The position numbers and the translations under genes are program-made. From contig JAJYVN010000216.1 in NCBI GenBank assembly GCA_021791995.1, positions 1 through 5,242 of the forward strand: a stretch of DNA of 5,242 nt, written 5' to 3'. Source of the stretch: Bacillota bacterium. GTDB taxonomy: Bacteria; Bacillota; Sulfobacillia; RBS10-35; JAJYVN01. How positions within the stretch are numbered: position 1 is the stretch's first letter; each line of letters begins with the position of its first letter. Positions 1 to 5,242 of the stretch are shown here, piece after piece. The notes below the pieces were generated by a model. The model did no database searches. It was not told the DNA's origin and worked only from the letters and a program-made list of their open reading frames with translations.

Positions 1-1365
1 CGTGCAAACCTCGACCGCATAGGCTGCGAGTTCGGCGTGGTAAAAGCGGAGGGTTTCGCGAAACTCCCCTTTGCCTGGGACCATCGCGGCATAGCGCAAC
101 TGTCCACCCAGCGTATCCTCTTGCTCAAAAAGGGTTACGCGATGGCCACGCTGCCCCAGGACACGGGCGGCCTCGAGCCCCGCTGGCCCACCACCGACAA
201 CAGCCACCCGCCGTGGCCGATCCGTGGCGCGGCTGGTCAGCGTCGCCTCGCGACCCGCAACGGGATTGACCAGACAACCTGCGGGACGTGGCGGGCGCCC
301 CATGACATGATCCAGGCAGGCCTGGTTGCAAGCGACGCAAACATTGATGCGTTCGCTGTTGCCGGAAAGCGCCTTTGCGGCAAAGGCAGGGTCGGCCAAC
401 AGTGGCCGAGCGAGGGAGACGAAATCCGCCGCTCCTGAGGAGAGCACGTGCTCGGCAACCTCCGGGGTATTGATGCGGTTGGAGGCAATGACGGGAATCC
501 CCACAGTGTGTCGAATCCCCGCCGCGATCGCGGCAAAGGCGGCGCGGGGAACGAGGGTGCCAACGGTGGGTACGGTGGACTCATGCCATCCGATTCCGAT
601 GTCGAGGGCATCCACGCCGGCTGCTTCAAGGCGAAGTGCAAATTCCAATGTGTCTTCCCACGGCGTCCCATCCTCCACCAGATCGGCACCCGAGATGCGA
701 TAGATCAGAGGAAACCTTAAACCGACTGCCTGGCGCAGTGCGTGGACAACGGCCAGGGGAAAGCGCATGCGTCCCTCGATCCCCTGCCCCCAGGCGTCCG
801 TTCTCCGATTGGTCACCGGTGCAAGGAACTCGTTGAGGAGATACCCCTCCGATCCCATCAACTCCACCGCATCAAACCCGAGTTCGCGCGTCCGTACGCC
901 GGAAGCCGCAAAGCACCGGATGAGCCGCTCGATCTCTGTTTCGTCCACCGCTTGGCAGCTCTCCCCGGGATGGAAGCGGGAGGGGAGAGCCGAGGGACCG
1001 ACCGGTGGAAGACCCGTTTCTTGGGACGATGCGTACCGACCCGCGTGAAAGAGCTGGAGCGCGATACGCCCCCCGACGTGGTGCACCGCGCCTGCAAGCT
1101 GCTCCAACGCAGACTCGTCCTGGGACCGACCGAAGACAAAGTAGTTGCCACCCTCCCCGATGCCCTCGGGCGAGACAGCGACCCCGCCTGTGATGATAAG
1201 CGCAGCCTGACCGCGCGCTCGCTCCGCGTAGAAGGCGCAGAGTTGCGCAACGTCCGTAGCGGAACCTTCCGTCCCGAGGTGCATGGCCCCCATCAGCAGG
1301 CGGTGCGGCAGCGTGAGCGATCCGATTTGGCCGGGTTGGCGTAGGTGGGGAAATGCGGTGGGCAT
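1..1365 (-). CDS. fadH: 2,4-dienoyl-CoA reductase-like Old Yellow Enzyme flavoprotein (FadH family), C-terminus beyond the window
   Basis: The reading frame is open from an ATG at 1365 to position 1, giving 455 codons of a protein that is about 670 aa in E. coli. It is therefore cut by the window edge, not broken. Seen in order: an N-terminal FMN-binding TIM barrel with LMGAMHLG (about residues 24-31) and QLFHAGR (about 104-110); MGSEGYLLNEFLAP with Tyr175; IGIGWHES with His261; ARPLLADP; a 4Fe-4S cluster motif with Cys343, Cys346, Cys350 and Cys364; then VAVVGGGPAGLEAAR (from about 387) opening the FAD/NAD(P) Rossmann domain. Tyr175 and His261 match the catalytic Tyr/His pair of E. coli FadH. 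The family uses NADPH, via FAD, the iron-sulfur cluster and FMN, to reduce 2,4-dienoyl-CoA so that unsaturated fatty acids can enter beta-oxidation in the cytoplasm. Related enoate reductases and trimethylamine dehydrogenase share this architecture, so the substrate is inferred. The start is supported by AAAGGAG six bases upstream. Confidence 0.93.
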   Translation of the reverse strand, partial: MPTAFPHLRQPGQIGSLTLPHRLLMGAMHLGTEGSATDVAQLCAFYAERARGQAALIITGGVAVSPEGIGEGGNYFVFGRSQDESALEQLAGAVHHVGGRIALQLFHAGRYASSQETGLPPVGPSALPSRFHPGESCQAVDETEIERLIRCFAASGVRTRELGFDAVELMGSEGYLLNEFLAPVTNRRTDAWGQGIEGRMRFPLAVVHALRQAVGLRFPLIYRISGADLVEDGTPWEDTLEFALRLEAAGVDALDIGIGWHESTVPTVGTLVPRAAFAAIAAGIRHTVGIPVIASNRINTPEVAEHVLSSGAADFVSLARPLLADPAFAAKALSGNSERINVCVACNQACLDHVMGRPPRPAGCLVNPVAGREATLTSRATDRPRRVAVVGGGPAGLEAARVLGQRGHRVTLFEQEDTLGGQLRYAAMVPGKGEFRETLRFYHAELAAYAVEVCT

Positions 1366-1371
1366 GGCGGA

Positions 1372-1378
1372 CTCCTTT
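1372..1378 (-). promoter_or_regulatory. Ribosome binding site of the FadH-like gene
   Basis: On the minus strand AAAGGAG lies six bases before the ATG at 1365. This fixes the start of the flavoprotein, whose N-terminus also lines up with the usual FadH start. A short palindrome (CGTTT-GCG-AAACG, 1379-1391) abuts it on the 5' side. Confidence 0.8.
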
Positions 1379-1390
1379 CGTTTGCGAAAC

Positions 1391-1421
1391 GGATGGGGCG
1401 GAGGATCACTCCACCCCATCC
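1391..1421 (-). terminator. Strong intercistronic hairpin, possible terminator of the LPXTG gene
   Basis: GGATGGGG (1391-1398) pairs with CCCCATCC (1414-1421). After one C/A mismatch, GGAG (1400-1403) pairs with CTCC (1409-1412), leaving a five-base loop. It lies 10 bases past the stop of the upstream LPXTG gene and before the FadH-like gene. On the minus strand it is followed only by GTTTCGC, so a real uridine tract is missing. It could be a weak terminator, an attenuating element or an mRNA-stabilising stem. Because it is nearly symmetrical it would also fold on the plus strand, where no gene calls for it. Confidence 0.55.
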
Positions 1422-1431
1422 GACCGGGTGC

Positions 1432-1989
1432 TTACACTGTGTGCGCCCGCTTCCGCAGGGTGAGAGCAACGCCGCCGACCGCAAGAAGGACTCCGACAAC
1501 TTCAACGAGGGGACTGACACCGGTCTTGGGCAGAGTGGTCGTCGTCTGGGTATATGCCAGAGCAGGCGTGGCGACGTACCAGAGGCTGAGGTATCCCTCG
1601 CCCGAGGTGTCACCAACGGCCTTGTCACCGGAGAAGTAGTACAGGGGGGCACCGTTATAGGTGACCTGCTTGGAACCGTTGGCAAGCGTAATCGTGCCGA
1701 GCTTCCCGGTGACACCGGATCCTGCAGTCGGGGTTCCCGTGGCGGTCAACGGTGGCCAAAGGGCTTCGCAGGTTGCCGTGCAAGCGCTCTTGTCATAGCT
1801 GTCCTTCTTGAAGTAATAGAGCGTCATGCCATTGGATCCCACCAGGATCGTGCCAAGCGTACTGTTTGATGCGGTGTTCACGGTCGCCGAGGTGCTGGTC
1901 GCGCTGGTCGAGGAGCTGGCAAAGGCGAGGGACCCGATGGAAAGCGATAGGAGCAAAGCGGAGACTAGGGCCAATACGACGCGCCTCAT
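1432..1989 (-). CDS. Secreted COG4315-type repeat protein with LPXTG cell-wall anchor
   Basis: This 185-aa protein carries surface-export signals at both ends. Residues 1-24 form a signal peptide (two Arg, then a long Leu/Ala/Ser core, likely cleavage after AFA). A Ser/Thr-rich linker spans about 25-43. The folded part (about 44-140) has two copies of the Y-x-F-x-x-D motif typical of COG4315/PF03640 (Tyr58-Phe60-Asp63 and Tyr117-Phe119-Asp122). Between them lies a Cys70-x3-Cys74 pair followed by LWPP, also usual for that family. The C-terminus has LPKTG (153-157), a hydrophobic helix and the basic end RKRAHTV, a classical sortase signal. The family's role is not established; many relatives are lipoproteins, so wall anchoring is a variant. 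The start is ATG 1989 with GGGAGG nine bases upstream; a GTG one codon earlier (1992) is also possible. It lies co-directionally upstream of the FadH-like gene, 66 bases apart. Confidence 0.88.
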   Translation of the reverse strand: MRRVVLALVSALLLSLSIGSLAFASSSTSATSTSATVNTASNSTLGTILVGSNGMTLYYFKKDSYDKSACTATCEALWPPLTATGTPTAGSGVTGKLGTITLANGSKQVTYNGAPLYYFSGDKAVGDTSGEGYLSLWYVATPALAYTQTTTTLPKTGVSPLVEVVGVLLAVGGVALTLRKRAHTV

Positions 1990-2130
1990 CACTGTCTGCC
2001 TCCCTGTGGTATTGCTTGGAGCGACTTCTTAAATTCGTCCAAAACACCTACGATCCTGCTTCGGTTACCGTCATCTCGTTGTCATGAAGGGAGGCCAGTC
2101 TGCGGGAGAGGCTGAGTCGAAGGGAAGACG
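1990..2130. promoter_or_regulatory. Divergent intergenic region, presumed promoters for both flanking genes
   Basis: This stretch separates the minus-strand LPXTG gene from the plus-strand lipoprotein gene, so both promoters should lie here. Towards the minus strand, GGGAGG (1999-2004) is the LPXTG gene's ribosome binding site. An imperfect inverted repeat, TTGGAgCGA (2016-2024) against TTCGTCCAA (2034-2042), flanks an AT-rich centre and could be an operator. I could not assign a convincing -35/-10 pair to either strand. Confidence 0.35.
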
Positions 2131-2475
2131 GTGGTGGCGCGCGGAGTGGTTCGCATCGTGGCTGCTGGGTCGGTGGTACTTGTTGGCGGCGGCTTGGCGA
2201 GCTGCGGACAACCCGCAGAGGGGCATCGATTGGGTACGCGTCCGTCCTCCAATGCCACCCCGTCCATCCGGTCTCTGGATGGACTACAGTCGGTGCAATA
2301 CAGGGCGGATCACCCGACGTCGGCTTGGCACGACCCGATCCCGTATCCGGTGGTAATGGCCGACCACGGGAACAATCGTAGGATCGAGACGCCGGATCGC
2401 GGCTCGATCATCACCCACGAGGAGGCCAAGTCGGCGATTCCCGTGGTCAACTCCTACACCGCTCTGCAGATGTAG
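2131..2475 (+). CDS. Small predicted lipoprotein, possibly a truncated propeller-type protein
   Basis: This 114-aa frame starts at GTG 2131 (a GTG at 2134 is equally possible), with AGGGAAG just upstream. Residues 1-24 look like a type II signal peptide: Arg4 and Arg8, a Val/Gly/Ala core, then the lipobox LASC with Cys25 as the lipidation site, which would tether it to the outer face of the membrane. The mature part contains DPIPYPVVMADHGNNR (about 69-84), which resembles the 'ADxGNNR' turn of NHL-type beta-propeller proteins. Those proteins continue for hundreds of residues, whereas this one stops at TAG 2473, with TGA 2479 behind it in the same frame. It may be a genuine short lipoprotein or the remnant of a longer surface protein. 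The function is unknown. It is followed by the kelch-like gene on the same strand after about 105 bases. Confidence 0.6.
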   Translation: MVARGVVRIVAAGSVVLVGGGLASCGQPAEGHRLGTRPSSNATPSIRSLDGLQSVQYRADHPTSAWHDPIPYPVVMADHGNNRRIETPDRGSIITHEEAKSAIPVVNSYTALQM

Positions 2476-2580
2476 ACCTGAATGTCTCTCGCAATTGGTT
2501 GGCATGGCTGGCCGAGGGCCATGGGCCCACATCCAACATCCTGGATACGGTGCTCTCAACGAGCGGGGGGATTTGATCGC

Positions 2581-3639
2581 ATGGCACGGCGCAGGGTCTG
2601 GCGACCCAGCGGACGCACGGCAATCGGGTGGGGCGTAGTCAGTTTGGCCCTCGTGGTCGTGGTGGCGGCCGTGTTGGCCCGGGATCATCCGAGTTCCACG
2701 ACGAAACAGCCTGCAACGACGGATGCCCCATCGGCCGCAACTCAGGGGCCGGTCCCTGTCACCGCCGTCCAGGTTCAATCCCTTGGATCACTCTTGCCTC
2801 GTGGTTTGTCCGGGCTGTCTGCGGCCCCCCTCAACGGTCAGATCTATCTCTTCGGCGGATACGGCAACGGGCAGTGGAGTCGCGTGATTTACGACTTCAA
2901 TCCCGCCTCGGAACAGTTGCAGGCAGTAGGAAATCTTCCGGTTGCGCTTCACGATGCCGGAGCGGCCGCCGGCGCGGATTCGGTTGTGCTCTGTGGTGGT
3001 GGGCAGACGGTGGGATCGAAGGCAATCCTTGCGTTCACGCCGGGCCAAGCGGTGATGGCGGAGGGGAGCCTCCCCGTGCCGCTCTCCGACGATGAGGGGG
3101 TAACGGTCGGCACGCTCCCATACTGTCTCGGTGGGTGGACCGGCCAGGTGTATAGTGATGCGGTATACAGTGTCGGGAGCTTGCAGGGTGGTGTGCCGAC
3201 CGTGGCGGCTCAGTTACCGGATGCCGTGCGCTATGCGGCAGCGGTGGAACAGAACGGCGGGATACTGGTCGCCGGAGGGCTCGTTGCTTCAGGATCACCC
3301 ACGGACGTGTTGCAGTGGGTTCCGTTGCCCCAAGGCGTAGGGCAGATGCCTCAGGTGGTCGGGCAACTGCCGTCTCCTCTGGCCTGGGCGATGGGAGCGG
3401 TGCTCGGATCCAGCGCACTCGTGATGGGGGGGTGCGGCACAAGTGGTACCCCCGTCTCTGGGATCGAAGCCGTCCGCCCGAGCGGAACCGTTCACACAGT
3501 GGGTCAGTTGCCGGTCGCGCTCTGCGATGGGGCCGCGGCCTCGAGTGCGGGAGCGATCTATGTCTTTGGCGGGGAAGGAGCAGGGAATCAGCCCGAGAGG
3601 ACCGTGTGGAAAATCACCCAGATCATCGGCACATCCTAA
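2581..3639 (+). CDS. Membrane-anchored kelch-like six-bladed beta-propeller protein
   Basis: The predicted protein has 352 aa. It begins with a basic head (MARRRVWRPSGR), one transmembrane helix (about residues 16-33) and a Ser/Thr/Pro-rich spacer. This implies a short cytoplasmic tail and an extracellular body. The body has six repeats, each with a hydrophobic strand ending in Gly-Gly: QIYLFGGY, SVVLCGGG, LPYCLGGW, GILVAGGL, ALVMGGCG and IYVFGGEG. The repeats are linked by recurring 'GxLPxxL' segments (GNLPVAL, GSLPVPL, GQLPSPL, GQLPVAL). This matches kelch/galactose-oxidase-type propellers, but no catalytic residues are recognisable, so a ligand- or partner-binding role is inferred. ATG 2581 is chosen because the charged head and helix follow at once; the preceding 33 in-frame codons from ATG 2482 look non-coding. 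The ribosome site is only a G-run at 2565-2570. The response regulator follows on the same strand. Confidence 0.85.
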   Translation: MARRRVWRPSGRTAIGWGVVSLALVVVVAAVLARDHPSSTTKQPATTDAPSAATQGPVPVTAVQVQSLGSLLPRGLSGLSAAPLNGQIYLFGGYGNGQWSRVIYDFNPASEQLQAVGNLPVALHDAGAAAGADSVVLCGGGQTVGSKAILAFTPGQAVMAEGSLPVPLSDDEGVTVGTLPYCLGGWTGQVYSDAVYSVGSLQGGVPTVAAQLPDAVRYAAAVEQNGGILVAGGLVASGSPTDVLQWVPLPQGVGQMPQVVGQLPSPLAWAMGAVLGSSALVMGGCGTSGTPVSGIEAVRPSGTVHTVGQLPVALCDGAAASSAGAIYVFGGEGAGNQPERTVWKITQIIGTS

Positions 3640-3726
3640 GGCGTATTCCGTATTGTTCCCGTGGTGTTGCTGCGGTGGTAGGCTGTGAACGAGACAAGCC
3701 GCCCAAGCCACGGAGGGATGGTCGGG

Positions 3727-4449
3727 GTGCAGTTGCTCTTAATCGAGGACGATGTGAATCTGGGACAACTCATTGCCCGAGGTTTAACGGCCTATGGGTA
3801 CAGCGTGCTGTGGGAGTGTGAAGGGGATGCCGGGTATGAGCGAGCGGTTCAAGGGTGCCACGACCTGATCGTGCTTGACCTCATGCTCCCTGGTCTGAGT
3901 GGACTAGAGCTGTTGGGCGCCATACGCGAGCAACGCATCACGTGCCCGGTTTTAATCCTGACCGCGATGGGGAGCGTCTCGGACCGGGTCCGCGGACTGG
4001 ACGGAGGGGCGGACGACTACCTCACAAAGCCGTTTGCGTTTGACGAACTCCTCGCGCGGTTACGGGCCCTTGTGCGACGGGTGTGCGGCATCGTGCCAGG
4101 GGCTGAACTCTCCTGTGGTAATCTGCGCATGGTGCCGAGCCAGCACACGGTGCACGTGCGTGACCGCTTGGTGGATGTTCCACCCCGTGAGTTCGCCTTG
4201 TTGGAGTATCTTCTCCACAACGAGGGCAGAACACTCACCAGAAGTCAGATCCTTGCGCGGGTGTGGGCCGATCCGGAGTCCGTTCGGGCCAACGTGGCGG
4301 ATGCCACCGCCTCGCGCTTACGCCGACGGTTGGCGGATGCCGGTTGGAATGGATCGATCCGCGCCGTCATCGGTATTGGCTACCGTTTGATGGATCGACC
4401 GCAGCTTGCCGAGACCCGCTCTGCTCCCGCGTTGTTGAAGAAGGGATAG
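3727..4449 (+). CDS. OmpR/PhoB-family two-component response regulator
   Basis: This 240-aa cytoplasmic DNA-binding regulator has a complete receiver domain at residues 1-115: acidic pair Asp8-Asp9, phospho-acceptor Asp51 (VLDLMLPGLSG), Thr79 (LILTA) and Lys101 in YLTKPF. A winged-helix output domain (about 140-230) follows, with REFALLEYLLHNEGRTLTR, the recognition-helix region ending SRLRRRL, and the wing IGIGYRL. All phosphorylation residues are present, so it should be functional. The chosen start, GTG 3727, puts QLLLIEDD at the N-terminus as is usual and has GGAGGG nine bases upstream. ATG 3718 and GTG 3685 are in-frame alternatives with poorer signals. It follows the kelch-like gene by 87 bases. 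No histidine kinase is in view: the sequence downstream goes straight into an IS607 element. It may be an orphan, or its sensor gene may lie beyond the insertion. Confidence 0.93.
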   Translation: MQLLLIEDDVNLGQLIARGLTAYGYSVLWECEGDAGYERAVQGCHDLIVLDLMLPGLSGLELLGAIREQRITCPVLILTAMGSVSDRVRGLDGGADDYLTKPFAFDELLARLRALVRRVCGIVPGAELSCGNLRMVPSQHTVHVRDRLVDVPPREFALLEYLLHNEGRTLTRSQILARVWADPESVRANVADATASRLRRRLADAGWNGSIRAVIGIGYRLMDRPQLAETRSAPALLKKG

Positions 4450-4456
4450 GAGCAGC

Positions 4457-4467
4457 GGAGGAGGTGA
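4457..4467 (+). promoter_or_regulatory. Strong Shine-Dalgarno sequence without a start codon
   Basis: GGAGGAGGTGA begins eight bases after the response regulator stop and is nearly a full complement of the 16S rRNA 3' end. No ATG, GTG or TTG occurs at a workable distance: the following bases read CCTAGAAGCCC. The overlapping GTG at 4464 meets TAG after two codons. The tnpA ATG at 4512 is 44 bases away. I infer that this was the ribosome site of a gene now cut off by the IS607 element. Confidence 0.6.
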
Positions 4468-4491
4468 CCTAGAAGCCCGACATCCCGCACT

Positions 4492-4518
4492 TATGGCAAG
4501 ACAATAACAATATGGCAA
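4492..4518 (+). repeat. Short direct repeats at the IS607 left end
   Basis: TATGGCAA occurs at 4492-4499 and again at 4511-4518, starts 19 bases apart. Between them ACAATA is repeated in tandem (4501-4506 and 4507-4512). The tract is AT-rich compared with its surroundings. IS607 transposases bind short repeated motifs at the element ends, so these may be TnpA sites. This is an inference from position and form. The second copy overlaps the tnpA start codon, which would allow self-regulation. Confidence 0.45.
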
Positions 4519-5136
4519 TAGAACGCATGCTCTCGACGGGACAGGCGGCCAAACGACTCGGCGTTTCTGTTCGGACGATCGATCGCTGGAAGGCAGACGG
4601 TAGACTGGTTCCGATCACACGCTCGCAGAGTAGGCAACAGCGATTCTCGTCCCGGGACGTGGATGCTTTGTTGTGTTTGGCGACGCATGATGCAGAGCGC
4701 TGCGCGGTCTACGATCGGTTTTCCCCGGCGAAACAAGCGGAAGATGGAAACCTCCAGCGACCGAAGGACCGCCTCGTGAAGGCTGCGGGAGAGCGTTGAT
4801 ACGAGATTACTGTCGTGGTGGCTGAGCGAGCGCCGGGTCTGAACGAAAAGCGTCGTAGACTCCACCGCCTGTTACGAATGGCTACCGAAGGCGAGATCGA
4901 CGTGGTTTTGGTCGAGTTTAACGATCGCCTGGCTCGGTTCGGCTTCACCTATCTTGTGGAGGCGTTTACGGTTTGTGGTGTTTGGCTCGGTGGCGATGGA
5001 TGCAGGCCAACCGTTGGTGGCGGATATGCTTGCCATCGTGACATGTTTTGTGGCACGCCTGTCGGGAAGCCGGTCGCAAGAGTTTCGTCCGAAAGTGAAA
5101 ACGGCGGCGAAGGAGGCGGAGGGACGTGCCGGGTAA
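4512..5136 (+). pseudogene. tnpA: IS607-family serine transposase TnpA, broken by a stop and a frameshift
   Basis: The translated pieces add up to about 208 residues, normal for the family. Piece one (4512-4796) has a MerR-like helix-turn-helix (STGQAAKRLGVSVRTIDRWKADGRL), then the start of the serine recombinase domain, VYDRFSPAKQAEDGNLQR, with Arg69 and catalytic Ser71. The TGA at 4797-4799 stands where relatives have Gly in 'ERGYE'. The same frame then continues with APGLNEKRR, EGEIDVVLVEFNDRLARFGF and YLVEAF. Around 4972-4985 homology moves to the +1 frame, giving FGSVAMDAGQPL, ADMLAIVTCFVARLSG and a basic tail up to TAA 5134-5136. Two separate lesions argue for decay, although base-calling error cannot be excluded. 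ATG 4512 is used; ATG 4527 (MLSTGQ) matches the common family start. Neither has a good ribosome site. It would have catalysed excision and integration as a serine recombinase. Confidence 0.88.
5110..5116 (+). promoter_or_regulatory. Ribosome binding site of tnpB
   Basis: AAGGAGG lies inside the 3' end of tnpA, nine bases before the GTG at 5126. It selects that GTG over the in-frame ATG at 5144, which would be 27 bases away. Confidence 0.65.
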
Positions 5137-5242
5137 ATCCACCATGACGATACCAGCCACGCGAACCATCCGCCTACGTATCGCCGCAAGTACCAACCAA
5201 GGTAAGTTGGCCGCTCTCGCTCCGACGACGGCAGCGTCGGAT
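5126..5242 (+). CDS. tnpB: Probable TnpB (RNA-guided nuclease of IS607), N-terminal 39 codons only
   Basis: The frame opens with GTG 5126 and overlaps the tnpA stop by 11 bases, the coupled arrangement usual in IS607. It stays open to the window edge. The visible start includes ATRTIRLRIAASTNQGKLAAL (about residues 10-30), which fits the beta-strand 'RTIRLRL-x-P-T-x-x-Q' opening of TnpB proteins, although the usual Pro is absent. The catalytic RuvC-like Asp/Glu residues and zinc finger lie outside the window. TnpB proteins are RNA-guided DNA endonucleases that use a guide RNA from the element's right end. Position gives most of the support here, because only 39 residues can be read. Confidence 0.65.
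   Translation, partial: MPGKSTMTIPATRTIRLRIAASTNQGKLAALAPTTAASD

Larger units (their letters stand above)
4470..5242 (+). mobile_element. IS607-family insertion sequence, left part only
   Basis: The order tnpA (MerR-type helix-turn-helix plus serine recombinase) then an overlapping tnpB on the same strand is the standard IS607 layout. These elements usually lack terminal inverted repeats and leave no target duplication, so the left boundary cannot be fixed by eye. It is placed approximately, between the orphan ribosome site (4457-4467) and the tnpA start. The right end lies outside the window. With tnpA broken, the copy is unlikely to move by itself. Confidence 0.75.

Noticed and set aside
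742..1344. A 200-codon plus-strand open frame
   Set aside because: It lies wholly antisense to the FadH-like gene, whose catalytic and cluster motifs are unmistakable. The plus-strand product is Arg/Pro-rich with no recognisable domain. Other plus-strand frames from 37 to 1300 are shadows in the same way.
2482..2580. Longer N-terminus for the kelch-like protein from ATG 2482
   Set aside because: The extra 33 residues would sit before a textbook basic head and transmembrane helix, include unlikely Trp/His-rich sequence, and have no ribosome site.
3295..3711. Minus-strand open frame under the kelch-like gene
   Set aside because: It is antisense to clear propeller repeats and has no domain features of its own.
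3685..3726. Longer N-terminus for the response regulator from GTG 3685 or ATG 3718
   Set aside because: Receiver domains normally begin within a few residues of the LLLIEDD strand. The GGAGGG at 3712-3717 is correctly spaced for GTG 3727 and too close to ATG 3718.
4797..4799. TGA read as glycine or readthrough (alternative genetic code)
   Set aside because: TGA-as-Gly is known in some candidate phyla and would restore ER-G-YE. However, no other gene here contains an internal TGA, and the same transposase also has a frameshift. Ordinary decay explains both.
4972..4985. Programmed translational frameshift in tnpA
   Set aside because: The site lacks a recognisable slippery heptamer with a downstream structure, IS607 transposases are normally made from one frame, and an upstream stop already breaks the gene.
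1..5242. CRISPR arrays, tRNA or rRNA genes
   Set aside because: I saw no regularly spaced repeats and no cloverleaf or rRNA-like sequence on either strand.

Overview
The window looks like a GC-rich chromosomal segment from a Gram-positive (monoderm) bacterium. The best support is a secreted protein ending in an LPKTG sortase signal, a hydrophobic stretch and a positively charged tail. A type II lipoprotein signal and several strong Shine-Dalgarno (SD) sequences fit the same picture. A Firmicutes or Actinobacteria origin is plausible (thermoacidophilic Firmicutes are one candidate), but the sequence does not fix the taxon.

Layout. Positions 1-1365 (minus strand) hold the first 455 codons of a 2,4-dienoyl-CoA reductase-type Old Yellow Enzyme flavoprotein (FadH-like), which runs off the left edge. 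Upstream of it on the same strand, at 1432-1989, is a signal-peptide plus LPXTG protein carrying the COG4315 'secreted repeat' domain; a strong hairpin separates the two genes. After a divergent intergenic region (about 1990-2130), the plus strand carries a short lipoprotein (2131-2475), a membrane-anchored six-bladed kelch-like propeller protein (2581-3639) and an OmpR-family response regulator (3727-4449).

The right end is an IS607-family element. Its serine transposase gene tnpA (4512-5136) is broken by an in-frame TGA and a later frameshift. The start of a probable tnpB overlaps its 3' end and runs off the right edge (5126-5242). A near-perfect SD with no start codon lies directly after the response regulator and before the IS sequence. 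This suggests that the element separated a following gene, perhaps the partner histidine kinase, from its translation signal.

Functionally, 1432-4449 reads as a cell-surface set: a wall-anchored COG4315 protein, a lipoprotein and an anchored propeller, next to one cytoplasmic regulator whose sensor is not in view. The dienoyl-CoA reductase is a separate catabolic function (unsaturated fatty acid oxidation). The most notable material is the decayed IS607 transposase beside a possibly intact TnpB start, and the apparent insertion at the end of the two-component locus. I see no clearly new defence or mobile system within the window.
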